NCBI GenBank assembly: GCA_036571765.1
Contig: BROE01000004.1
Location: 1,338,091 to 1,402,090, forward strand
Direction: 5' to 3'
DNA: 64,000 nucleotides
Source of the DNA: Plecoglossus altivelis
Lineage: Eukaryota; Chordata; Actinopteri; Osmeriformes; Plecoglossidae
The notes beneath the pieces are model-generated. The model was not told where the DNA came from, did no database searches, and saw nothing but the letters and a program-made list of their open reading frames with translations. A program made the translations under genes and the position numbers. This document shows, piece after piece, positions 11,305 through 22,235 of the stretch. How positions within the stretch are numbered: position 1 is the stretch's first letter; the number at the start of each line of letters is the position of its first letter.

Positions 11305-12288
11305 GTGAGTGATTTTAACGCACTCGCGTCTTTTATCCGGTCAAATATCTGAATGTGTAATGTAAAGATCGGCTCACTCCTCAGGTTTGTATACAAGCTA
11401 ACCGCATTATTGAATCGCTAGTCTTTCGTTGCCGTAGCCGGTAGTGGTTGTGCGCATTGGGAGTCGGAAGTGGACACCTCAGGTGTGGGCGAACTTTAGC
11501 TAAATGTATCTCCGATGGTGGCACGGCCATCTCTTTTACACGAGTGCACAGGTGTCGAGTACAAGTTAGCTCCTTTAATATTATTCATGTTTACTTTAAA
11601 AATAGATATTACTCAAGAAACTCGGCTCCTCTCTGACAAACCACTTCATAAACACCACCAGATGTTGACTGTGTAGTAAACATTACTTGGTGAAAGTGTT
11701 TCAGTTACAATCACTGGGATATAGGCATGCATTTAAGCCAGCTCACTCATTCTAGACAAAGACTGAAGACAGCAGGGGGGGGGGGGGGGGGGGTGCAGGC
11801 TCTCTGAAACAGTTCTCCTCCAGCTTCTCTCCTCCAACCGTCTTACCCACACGTTTCCATGGCAGCTCTGGAAGTAGTGTGTCACATGTAGGGGTGGAGC
11901 AGCGAGTCTTTGATGTGCTGTGTCAGCAGGGAATGAGTTACACCCCACGAAAACTGCCAAGACTCCTCTAAATGTCTTCCTGCCTTCGGAATATAATAGA
12001 AGGGTGTCAAAAGGGAAACCGTTTTTAACTGTTATATTGGAATCAACATGAATGTGACTGTATGAAGCCATTATCAAAGTTAGATTTGTGAGTGGCTAAT
12101 GTCTGTGTGTGTGTTTCTGTGTGTTTGTGTGTGTTTCTTTGTGTGTCTGTGTGTTTCTGTGTGTGTGTCTGTGTGTTTCTGTGTGTGTCTGCATGTTTGT
12201 GTGTGTGTCTGTGTGTTTCTGTGTGTGTGTTTCTGTTTGTGTCTGCGTGTTTGTGTGTGTTTCTGTGTGTGTTTCTGTGTGTTTGCAG
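11305..12288 (+). other. bach2: bach2 intron before the last exon
   Basis: Intron between the basic region and the leucine zipper. It carries a run of 19 G at 11775-11793 and ends in a GT/TTTCTGTGTG microsatellite that runs into the splice acceptor. No other feature is seen. Confidence 0.85.
12099..12285. repeat. GT/TTTCTGTGTG microsatellite at a splice acceptor
   Basis: A (GT)n-type array with TTTCTGTGTG steps that ends at the TTTGCAG acceptor of the last bach2 exon, so it also serves as the polypyrimidine region. Confidence 0.9.
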
Positions 12289-12762
12289 GTCTGTGAGAAG
12301 GACAAGCTTCTGACAGAGAGGAACCAGCTGAAGGCGTGTATGGGAGAGCTGTGGGAGAACTTCTCCTGCCTGTCCCAGGAGGTGTGTCGAGACGTCCAAC
12401 TCAGCCCGGAGCAGGTGCAGTCTCTGCACCACTACTGCCCCGTCCTGCGGCCCGGCACCACCAACACCAACGCCTCCCCGCCTCCAGCTGCCACCAGCAT
12501 CGACCTCACAACACACTCTCCTGCTGCCACCCCGGAGCCCAGCTTCCTGAAGTCTCCCGGCCCGTCAGAGAGCGAGGCCGACTCGGCCTTGGGGAACGGT
12601 GCCGAGGGGCCAGGAACAGACGCAGAGAGCCAGGAGCCTGGCCAGTTCTCCGAGTCAGGCCTCGCTCACGAACAGACCAATCAGACGGTTACGGTAGACT
12701 TCTGCCAGGAAATGACAGATAAATGTACAACCGACGAGCAGCCAAGGAGGGACTGTTCTTAG
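12289..12762 (+). CDS. bach2: BACH2 last coding exon: leucine zipper and C-terminus
   Basis: 157 codons and a TAG stop (12760-12762). It starts VCEKDKLLTERNQLKACMGE, completing the zipper, then FSCLSQEVCRDVQLSPEQVQ and a variable Pro/Ser/Thr/Glu-rich stretch. It ends with QTVTVDFCQEMTDKCTTDEQ, the conserved BACH tail region implicated in cytoplasmic localisation and nuclear export. The acceptor follows the microsatellite (tttgcag|GTC) in phase 0. Together the three exons encode 729 residues of BACH2. Confidence 0.96.
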   Translation, partial: VCEKDKLLTERNQLKACMGELWENFSCLSQEVCRDVQLSPEQVQSLHHYCPVLRPGTTNTNASPPPAATSIDLTTHSPAATPEPSFLKSPGPSESEADSALGNGAEGPGTDAESQEPGQFSESGLAHEQTNQTVTVDFCQEMTDKCTTDEQPRRDCS

Positions 12763-13943
12763 TATCTTTCGGTTTGTTTTTATTTTTTATTATTTAATTC
12801 TAGTCGTATTCTCCTGACAAACCTCTTCTTGGGTTGTCGAGATATTCAGCCTCTGCCAGTGTTCTTTAAAAAACAATTTTTGTTTGTATTTATGATTTGT
12901 TGTCTTTTAAAAAGTCGACACTACAGTTGTCTTAACAGCAGCAATACTGTTCTCCAGGTATTCTCCTCATACCTTTGACAGAGTGGGACCGTCTAAACCA
13001 ATCTCAATGGTGCTACAATTGCCCTGGCAGCAACCTCAACAGTGGCCACGCTGTTTCTTCATTTATTACAGTTTCCTCACAACAAGGATGGGCAAAGATC
13101 ACACCTCAATATCAAAACCTCAGTGGACCTAACTGCAACTCTCTGTCTTCTGTCTCTCCGTCTACTTTTTGACATCTGAACCTCTATCTTTCTCATCGTC
13201 TTTCTTTCTCTCTCTCTTCTCATGTCTTTTTCTCTCTCATAGATTCATACATACACATCAACGTTCTGTCCCACTTTTTTTTTCTTTTTCTACCTCTCTC
13301 TCTTTCTCCCACTCTGTCTACCTCTCTCTCACGCTCTCTTTCTCTCTCTCTCTCTAACTCTCTTGGTGGCCCTTGTCACAGCAATTCAAACTCAGGAAAT
13401 CTTCTGAATGTTCAACTTGATTCATGAGAATGAGAATACCGCATATGTACATGAGAGATTTATGAAGCAGACAGACTGTTCGTGTTCATATGCAAAAAAA
13501 ATGTCTTCTGCGTCTTGGGTTTGTGTCTCTGTCCAGCAGACTTTGTGTACACACAGTACCTAAACATTCCTCCTTTGCCTTCCGCAGCACTGAAAGGAAG
13601 AGAAGAAGAAATATTTCACAGGTGGTTAAATAGCTATTTTCCCACAGGTCAGCAATGCCATTGTATTGGGATGTGGTAATGGTCATTTTCAAGTGCTTGC
13701 TTGGCAGAACGATACTGTACATAGTTTGGCGCATGGTGACTGTCGCAGTAATATTGTCATTTGTTTCCTTTTCACTGGGTATGTATCATGCACCTTTTGT
13801 TTAAGGGAAATTTTTACTTTGCTGTTTCCTGTCTAAAGGAAAATTCCCCATAAGGGTGGGTGTTCTTCAACTCAGGAAATCAGCTTAATACACACCACAC
13901 ACGTACGTACACACACGCACGCACACAGCCACGTGCATTGAAG

Positions 13944-13974
<31 letters not shown>

Positions 13975-14240
13975 TTAGAGCCCCTTGCGTGAAAATGTTT
14001 GGTTTCTGATGAGGGCCATGTAAAGAAAGTGACTGGTGGCCAAGCCACGCCCACTCCAACTTTGGACACCTCTTTAAATGTGAAAAGAGTCTTAGCTTGT
14101 GTTTTTGAAAAAGGAAAAGGAAAAAAAAAAATTGAACAAAAAAAAGAAGAAAGATTTCTTTTCTTATCAGTATTGTAAGATGCTAAAACACCAGATGGTG
14201 AGCTTCCACTGACCTTTCCCAGTGTTGTGTTTTCAAACCA

Positions 14241-14400
14241 GGGAGTAAGTATGGAGTCCTTCTCTGTGTTTCTAAACAGAGAGTATGGAGTCCTTCTCTG
14301 TGTTTCTAACCAGAGAGTATGGAGTCCTTCTCTGTGTTTCTAAACAGGGAGTATGGAGTCCTTCTCTGTGTTTCTAAACAGGGAGTACGGAGTCCTTCTC
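14241..14400. repeat. 33-bp tandem repeat in bach2 3' UTR
   Basis: Four to five copies of a unit around GAGTATGGAGTCCTTCTCTG plus TGTTTCTAAACAG, with single-base differences between copies. Confidence 0.9.
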
Positions 14401-17400
14401 AAGCTATGGGTCAGTCATTCAGCTAGTTTCCTGGACAAAAGAAGGAAAAGTAAGTGGATGGGTTTGGGGGTTTTTATTACTTCAGAGATGCTTTCTGCTA
14501 ATAATTAGACTGTTCTGGTACTTTGTTTTCAGTATCAGACACTTACATATGGTTTAGCTCTTCAGTTATAGACGCTATCAGAACCCAGGGAATCTGATCA
14601 TGAAGCACTTAAATTGGCACTTAAAAAAACGTCCTTAAAAATGTGTATGTTGACACACAGTAAATATCTCAATGGAAAAATGCTAATAAAAATATACAGG
14701 TCTATCAACAAAGAAAGGAGGTGAAAGTTATGCTATGAGTGTTCAAATCTTATATTTTTTATTTCTCTAAAAATTGAATAAGCTGATCAAAAATTCAGTT
14801 CATGTGAAAGCAGTGTTGTTAAACTGACTGGCAATTGTCAGAAATAGCAACCTTTGCTCTAATTGTACATTTGTTGAAAACATCCTTCTGTGATGTGCTT
14901 GCATGTTGCCTGTATAACTTACATAGATAGTCTGTCTAGTTTATGTTTGCCTCTATAGTCCTCAGCAAAACAGTATCGGTTTTTTGATTAACAATATTTG
15001 CAGTTTTGTGTTAAAAACCAATCCATGAGCTTAACTGTTCAACGGAGATACTCAAAAGTAAAAACATATTAAATCAGAGCCATAATTTATGACGCTGTGT
15101 GAATAAGTACAGTCAAATATAAAGCTTTATTTATAATACGTTCAGGTTGAAGTCAAATTAAATTGAGACAGTGAAAACCTTGTTAACATTGGATGGACCC
15201 TTGTAGAATCAACATCCTCAGTCGTTATCAGCTAACATGCTGTCTTCTAAAAGCTTGTCGTGAGGAAAGTTCTGATACTCAAGATCAACGATAAGACCAG
15301 AGCTTCTTAGGTTGTGTTGCTTTAGTGTGTCTTTGTTTCAGTGTGTTTGCTAGTGTGTTTGCTAGTCTGAATATCTTACAAGTTTCCATTAGATTTTAAT
15401 AAGATTAAACTAGGCTCTCACACGTTAACACACAGAGGCACACGCAATACTTGCCCAGTAATGTGTGAGTGTTTGTGTTGTGATGACCTTTTGTAATTAG
15501 TCTTTGTTAGGTTACTTTCCCACTCCAGTTGTTTTGTCCTTCATACGCTAGTAGGAAACAGGTATTCACCCCCCTGAACGTTTGGATCAGGTGAAAACAG
15601 GAAACGAACGAGGAACAGGCTGAACAGGACATATGCAATCCCGAAAATATTGATGGATTTTTTTAAAACTTGTTTTTGAATTAACGTGGGAAGCATGCGA
15701 TCCCACTGTAAAAGCACACTCCTATTAAGGCTTCGGTTGTTAAATATCTTTCTGACGGCAGGAAGAAATGTATTTACATTCATGAAGCTTATCATCCTCT
15801 ATCAAAGCTATAATATTAGGTATCGCTTGATATCTGTTTTTAATGTCCTTATAATGCTACTATAAAGTACTATTGATGTTGTTCTTTGGATAGCAATGAG
15901 TGCATAGCTTATTTCTGGTTTGTAGGCCTACAGTATGTAACATTTCAAATTCTTCCTATTTGTTTTGTTCTACCTAAAGAGACCCTAAATTCATATAGAT
16001 GACACAGAAGCAGGTTAGGTCACCCTCATTTTGACAAACCAGTCCAGATTTGTCAGCCTTCGTCTCTTGGAAGTCCTTCACTATGCCTGCTTCCTGTGAT
16101 GTTGACATGGCGACGGCGAGCAGTTGAACGTAGCAGCCGTTGCCACGGTCACTCGAAGTCATTTCAGACCATGTGAGCGTCTGTTGGTCATCTCAGTTGG
16201 TCAGGTGACCCAGGCTGTGGTTTTCACAGGTGCTCTTGTGTGTTGTGTCAAGGTGCCAAGCGTCTATATTCTTACCTCAATCTGGCTTTTGTCCTTCATC
16301 TGGTTTGTTTGATTCCTTGTGTGCTTCTCTGTTCAGTTTACATCGAGTGTCTGAAGATATTAATCTGCCCCCTCCTCCCTCCCCCCAATATGATTTTAAA
16401 TCGCCAAAGCTTGATGTTTACTGTTGTAAACATGAACAAGCTTTCCAAAATATAGATGAAACCCAGCAATAGAGTTGTACAGTTAAATGATTTTGAGTGA
16501 AATATTGTTTTGGGTGTAACCAGGCAATAGTAATCAGCTGTGTCTGTAGATTGTTTTAGTTCATTTAACACACTCAAAGGCCATGTTCTGTCATCTGAAT
16601 CTGTCACTTATGGTCTTTGGACATTGTGATTAATGGAGGGTTTTTCTACATAACGGTTTAGCAAGATTTTTGCTGCAAATTTATGAGAAATTACTCTCTT
16701 TTTTAAGGCTTTAGTTCAGTATTGTTGTCTTTTTTGCTGCTTCTCTGAAACAAACACTGGCTCATCAACTCCAAAGGTTGTTCTTTGAAAACACGAACTA
16801 AACTTGCCTTTTTCACAATGCTCAACTTTATAATATAATGCTATCCTGATTGAATGCACAGTCTGAGATCATTATAAGAGTTTAAAAAAACTTTAAAAAA
16901 AAAAAAAAACAAAAAAACAAACTCAATATGTTTACAAAAACGTGTCACATTTCATGTGTCTATTGAATTTGCCATGTATATAGTGATTTCTAGGTTCAAT
17001 TGGACAGACGGTGTTTTGTAAACAAACAAACAAACAAACTATGCTTTTTTCCCCTTCACTTGTCTTTTCATCCAACTGGGAAGTTTCCACTTTACATGGA
17101 TACAAGTGCATCTCCGAGATTTGCCTTAGAACTTGCAGAGGCCATAGTTCACATTCAAGAGAAGCGAGTGTATGCAGGGAAGTGTTTCTTCCTCTCGCTG
17201 ACTCAGCTGTGCGAACGTCTTCGCGCTTATCTACCTGTGAAATCCTTCATACCTCTCATAACTGGTCAACGACTGTATCAGCAAACAGCATCAGGTGTTT
17301 TTCTACATGCTTTTTACACAGATTATTATATGGATTATTGTATTAGTAGAATTCGGTGCATCGTTTTTAATGTAATTTAGCTCTTAAGGTTGTAGTCACA

Positions 17401-17646
17401 GTTGTTTTGTTTTGTTTTGGCGTTTTTTCTAGATGACCGTTTTGTGTTAATATTGTCCATTTGAAATAGCTGTTATTAGCTTATTCTATTCTCTTTTTAA
17501 TTTCTGAAATGCTACATGACCCTTATGAATTAAAATGACTTAATAACCATTGTAAATACGATACTGTGCATACCCCATTTTCATTCATTTCAATTGCTAG
17601 TGATATATAAATGACATTTTTGTCTAGACACCATTTCTGTTTATGA

Positions 17647-17652
17647 AATAAA
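17647..17652 (+). terminator. bach2: Polyadenylation signal AATAAA (bach2)
   Basis: Canonical AATAAA with T-rich sequence 20-45 bp downstream. A second AATAAA lies at 17726-17731. Either could end the bach2 transcript, which runs towards the convergent gja10. Confidence 0.5.
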
Positions 17653-18145
17653 GAAACATATCATTGCATTTCATTTTGTTATTCTTTTATGAAAGTATTT
17701 CCGATGCAAACAAGTGCCGAGTATCAATAAATAACAAACCATCATCCATGGACAAACCGTCGAAACAGTCAAATAAGAAAGAGCAGAAATAATTAAGCTT
17801 ATTTTCTTTTTAATAGAAAAAGGTGTATAAAGTGGCTTAAAAACACTCGAAACAAGATATTACAAATCACCTTTCAAAACATTTTAAGGATCAAAAAAGC
17901 CCCCTTTTCCTGTTAGATAAACTTGTTTCATGTCACAATGTGATGTTTTACATCACAGAAGTTATTGCCTATAAAATAGACTCTGCTTCTATTGGGTTTG
18001 ATCTCATCTCATGAGAACACAGTTCTTCTGGGTGTGACAGTAACCATAACTAACAGATTGTTCTTGTTTTGTCTTAGTGCAGTGAAGTTTCTGCACTTTT
18101 GAAACTTTGACCATTTAGGCGTCGCGCAAAATTATATAGATATAT

Positions 18146-18151
18146 TTTATT
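18146..18151 (-). terminator. gja10: Polyadenylation signal (gja10)
   Basis: TTTATT on the + strand is AATAAA on the gja10 strand, about 390 bp past its stop codon. gja10 and bach2 are tail to tail with roughly 0.5 kb between their predicted ends. Confidence 0.45.
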
Positions 18152-18537
18152 CACCAACACTTTCGTTTAATTGGATGTGCTCTATTTTCCACTTTACTCT
18201 TCGAGTAACATATTGTTTTGAAGCTATTTTTGTGCAAAATATTCTACAAAAAAGTGGCTTGCATATACCTAATGTAAAAAGTGTAATTACACAACAAGAA
18301 AAAACAGATTCGATCTGATTCTGCAGATATTGTTCTCAAAGAAGTGACGAATAAATCTAAATGTGCTGTTTTTGGTAAGTGCCCACAAAAGGAAAATTGC
18401 ACGGATCCATCAGCGTTCACTCACGATACTGTAATAATGTCATTATGAATACAATTAGGTAAACGAGAAAGGGAAGTGTTGCTTTGCGATAAGTGAACTG
18501 TTCTTAAATTCTCGGTCGTTCTGGTCCAGGAGTCGAT

Positions 18538-18576
18538 TCATTTTTTCATGATTGAAGACAGCTCCAGTATCATGCT
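18538..18576 (-). CDS. gja10: Connexin GJA10, terminal coding exon (12 aa)
   Basis: Encodes SMILELSSIMKK and a TGA stop. It is preceded on the minus strand by a good acceptor (CCCTCTTTCAG|AGC) in phase 0. A separate small exon for the last 12 residues is also the arrangement I recall for mouse Cx57 (Gja10), which supports the splice. The sequence is also in frame with the main exon through the intervening 102 bp. Confidence 0.8.
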   Translation of the reverse strand, partial: SMILELSSIMKK

Positions 18577-18678
18577 CTGAAAGAGGGAATTACGCACAGT
18601 GAATTGACATTGAATCTTCGATTCAGAAGTACGTGAAAAGAAAAACTCCCAAACAGTTTTCAAAAACAGACGACTCAC
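18577..18678 (-). other. gja10: gja10 terminal intron, 102 bp, stop-free and 3n
   Basis: Donor ATG|GTGAGT and acceptor TTTCAG|AGC, both phase 0. The 102 bp contains no in-frame stop, so retention would insert 34 residues and give a 516-aa protein in place of 482 aa. Confidence 0.75.
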
Positions 18679-20088
18679 CATTGACATTCTGCGTCCGCTA
18701 GCAGGAGGAGGAGTCATAGGAGGGCTCTCTCCCTGCGCTAGTCTCTTGGCCTCTGTGTCTGGCCCGCTTCCGGAAGCAGCGCTGTCAGGCGGACTGGCCA
18801 GCTTGCTCTCAGAAAGCCCTCGGGACATAAAGCTCGCCTTCCTCGCTGTGGGATAATGGCCGCTATCTGGAGAGTCACTCATGTCGCTGTAGTCTTTGCA
18901 AGCGCTAACTCTGCTCTGTTTGCGTTGCGAGTTCCTCAGGGTTGCCGGTATCTCCATGTGACTGGTTCTAAGAGAACCACGAGGTTCGGCACCGCGGTGG
19001 TGCGGATGCCCTGAACCTTTGGGACCGTTGGAGTCATCGCTACTGCATGAGTGGTTCCTGTTGTCCAGGGTGTAACGTCGTTCCACTGCCCCTAGCTGCT
19101 GAAGAGAGTGGAGCTCCGCCTGGCTTGGCAGTCGTAGCTGCCGGGGTTGTGGATCGGATCCGTTCTGGGTGTGAGTGGCGACCGTGGGCATGTAGACGGG
19201 AACGGCATCCGATTGGCCGCCAGGAACCACGGCGTAGGCTGCCTGCGTGAGCTGGACCATCCTCTGAGGCGAGGAGTTGGTAAGAACACAAACCTGCTGC
19301 ACCATGGAGTTTTTCTTAGATCTGCACATGTTGTCTTCCTCTCCGTACTTTGTACTTCCGTACACGCTTTGCTTGATCTTCTTCACCCCGAGGTGAAAGA
19401 TCTCAAGGAGGTTTAAGAATAACGAAACGCCGGCGATGACAAGCATGAAGATCATGAAAATGTTCTTCTCGGTTGGTCTTGACACAAAACAATCCACGCT
19501 GTTAGGGCAAGGAAACCTCTCGCATTTATACAGAGGATCAAGTCCAATGCCGTACAGAACGTATTGCCCGATTATAAAACCAACTTCCACTGCTGACCTG
19601 GTCAAGATATGGAAAACGTACGTGCGTAGCAAAGATCCCCGAAGTGGAGCTTTTCTTACCCTCTTCTGTTCCTCCAACTTCCTCAACTCTCTCTCTATCC
19701 TTTTGTGTTCTTCCTGAGCTCCCTCGATCCCCTCCAGCTCTGCTTTCAAAAACGCTTTCTTCCTATGACGCTCTTTTTCAAGAGCCCTCAATCGGTACAG
19801 AGCATGCCCCATGTATACCAGAGAAGGAGAAGAGACGAAAATGATCTGTAAGACCCAGTACCGTATGAGAGAGATAGGGAAAGCCTGGTCATAGCATACA
19901 TTCGTGCAGCCTGGCTGGTCCGTGTTGCACACAAACTCACTGCGTTCGTCGTCCCAAACATCCTCGGCTGCCACACCCAGAACCAGCATCCGGAAAATGA
20001 AAAGAATGGTCAGCCATATTTTTCCAACGATTGTTGAGTGAATGTGCACCTCTTCTAAGATACTGCCGAGCAAGTTCCAATCCCCCAT
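18679..20088 (-). CDS. gja10: Connexin GJA10 (Cx62/Cx57 type), main coding exon
   Basis: 470 codons starting at an ATG at 20088 with MGDWNLLGSILEEVHIHSTI, the usual connexin N-terminus. Four membrane segments are visible (about 22-44, 74-96, 150-182, 208-233). Extracellular loop 1 has Cys54, Cys61 and Cys65 (C-x6-C-x3-C); loop 2 has Cys189, Cys194 and Cys200 (C-x4-C-x5-C), the six cysteines needed for docking. A Lys/Glu-rich cytoplasmic loop lies between, and a long Ser/Pro-rich tail follows. Position between bach2 and casp8ap2 supports GJA10, the connexin of retinal horizontal cells; fish relatives are named cx52.6, cx52.9 or cx55.5, and I cannot choose among them. The spliced product is 482 aa. 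A possible 5' UTR acceptor (TTTCTCCAG) lies just upstream of the ATG. Confidence 0.92.
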
Positions 20089-21209
20089 CTTCTGTGTCTC
20101 ATGTCCAGATGCTGGAGAAAGGATTCATAAAAAGTTACTCATTGCGAAACAAATATTTAACAATATAATTTTTTTAATTTTATTATCCTTTGACTGGATT
20201 TCAGATTGAAAATTGTCTATTTCAGGTTGAAAATGTACTTTTGAACTCATCTAGGCAAGAATTGAACTCCGACCATTTAACGTCAAACTTACTTGTGAAA
20301 TAGGGTCCTGCTTCCCTCGTTTCAGTGTATCGCCATTATAAGTAAGACGATGCGTCGTGGTCATGTGCTGCGGGGGGTCCAGTCTTGTCCATTGAGTAGC
20401 ATGGAGAGAAGACTCAGTGCATGTCCGTTTTCAGAGTACTTCAAATCTGTTGCAAACTGGACTCATAGAATGCAGGAATCGACCCATCAAACGAATGGAC
20501 AACAGCCTGAGGCTAGTTTTACCACACAATTGTCAACAGCAGGACACCAAACGGGACATGTTACCAATAGTGCCAACCAGTCCATGGCCTAACGTACTAT
20601 GTCAATATACCCACTGTTTTCTATCTCCAAACAGATTGTCATTTACGATTCTGGTGACAAAATCTTGTTGGAAATTTCCAGGGAACGTTTTAAGGAGTAG
20701 AGCAGATTTCATAAATCTGACCTCTAATCAACTGAACAACACATCGAGCCAGACAAACGGATCAATGAACCATGTCCGATTTTCTGAGTCGACTGCATAA
20801 AGGGATATGCTATTTTAGGAACTGTGTTCTGTCTGCCAAACTACCAGACAACCCCCAAAATGGGTGGTCCTCAGTCGACTCTTGTCTGGAATCCTATCGA
20901 ATAACAGTCATGCCACCGCGGGTGAAGCATAGTTGAATGGAGTAAAAGGATAGCATTGGTGGACAAGTGTACCCGTTGGCATTGACCCTAATTCCCTCTC
21001 CTCTGTGGCCCAGTTAGTGACTAGTGACGTGCCCAGAGCCAGTACAACCTTGAAACAGTACTGCTTAGACTACTGTGAAATGTGCTGTATTCATTTACTT
21101 GTCATTTACAAGACATCCTGTTGGACCATTACTGTGGAAGGTTAGGAAACTGTCTTTTTCCATGCCTTTGAAGCAATTTAGCATTTATTCATTTAAAAAT
21201 AAACGACGA
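20089..21209. other. Intergenic region between gja10 and casp8ap2
   Basis: About 1.1 kb between the gja10 start and the predicted casp8ap2 3' end. It should contain gja10 5' UTR and promoter, but no clear TATA box or exon could be fixed. Short open frames at 20350-20800 have no recognisable protein character. Confidence 0.6.
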
Positions 21210-21231
21210 TCACCATTATATATAAATAAAC

Positions 21232-21237
21232 TTTATT
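21232..21237 (-). terminator. casp8ap2: Polyadenylation signal (casp8ap2)
   Basis: TTTATT on the + strand is AATAAA on the minus strand, about 710 bp past the casp8ap2 stop codon (TGA at 21946-21944). The AT-rich stretch 21238-21943 is then the 3' UTR. Confidence 0.55.
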
Positions 21238-21943
21238 TTCATTGACAAATGTACAATATTAACATTGTCTAATACAATGACGTGTTACTCGTTCAACACA
21301 TACCAAGACAAACCAGCAATCCATGGCTAATTCTATTTTGATCATGCCAATGGCACAATGTAAGTTTTCCCTCACACAGAAAATGTAATTTTCCAAAGTC
21401 ATGAGTTATATAAAAATAACATTTATTAAAAGGCCCTTTCTGGTGTGCTGGCAAGAGAAAGTTGGCTCAGAAAACTACTGAACACGAAACGGAATCACAC
21501 ATTAAACATTGTTGCACTAAAGGTGAACTTTAGTTTAAAATGTAATCATGTTTATGTCAAACTAAAGAAACTACCCAACTAAATGTAAGATTCAAAACGC
21601 ATTCACTGCAAATCTCTCTCAAAATGTTTCCGTACAACCTGCATAATTTGACATGTAAAGATGAGAGATATGGAATTGTTCAAAATAAGAATGTCTCCAA
21701 AAGTGCATTAACTCAACTAAATGAAACCAGAACAGTTATATGTCGAAACACTGGATTCAAGAATGTAAATCCTAAGTTTAATGATCCACAACTGTGTTGA
21801 TATTGCTCCAAATGCATGTTCCTTACACAACACAACGCAAACATTTCAATCGTAATATTTCCAAATGATATGTGCCACATTCAGTCTTCATTCAAACTGA
21901 AAAACTCGGTACAGCAGAAACTCAACTAACGTCTTCATAAAGA

Positions 21944-22235
21944 TCAGCTCGCCATCTTCTCCTTCTTCTTAAAAAGCTTCATCAGTTGGCCAAACCGCTC
22001 AGCAATCTGCAAATGTTAAATAAAAAAATAAGGATTTTGTCGTTTCAAATGGTTTGTTACAAAGCCCTAGATAATGACACAGTGTTGGTTTGAGTTGACT
22101 ATATTGGGTTCCCATTATGAAACAAACGGTCATACTTGAGCTGGTGGCTTGTTCAGCTTATCTGACAAGGCAGAGAATGCGTCTCTAGAGGCCTTTTTCA
22201 TTTTCAGTTCGAGGAGAATCGCTCGGTCTTCATCC
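21944..22235 (-). CDS. casp8ap2: FLASH C-terminal exons 8-9: SANT/Myb-like domain end
   Basis: Exon 8 (22136-22235, 100 nt) reads DEDRAILLELKMKKASRDAF and SALSDKLNKPPAQ; exon 9 (21944-22006) reads IAERFGQLMKLFKKKEKMAS then TGA. With VVAMWTK at the end of exon 7 this forms the SANT/Myb-like fold (Trp-Thr-x-Asp-Glu-Asp start) that in human FLASH binds NPAT. The AA|G and CAA|ATT junctions are in phase. Neither exon has an unusual feature. Confidence 0.9.

Larger units (their letters stand above)
12763..17670 (+). other. bach2: bach2 3' UTR (probable)
   Basis: About 4.9 kb downstream of the stop with AT-rich, UTR-like composition, no strong splice signals and no plausible genes. The end is placed at the AATAAA at 17647-17652, followed by a T-rich stretch. 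A very long 3' UTR is usual for BACH2. It contains a CT tract (13195-13360), a CA tract (13895-13970), a 33-bp tandem repeat (14241-14400) and an A-rich run near 16890. The exact 3' end is inferred. Confidence 0.6.

Noticed and set aside
17000..17380. 126-codon frame in the bach2 3' UTR
   Set aside because: No recognised family, A/T-biased codons, and it lies between the bach2 stop and its polyadenylation signal on the same strand.
20350..20800. Overlapping + strand frames upstream of gja10
   Set aside because: No similarity recognised, no splice or polyadenylation context; likely chance.
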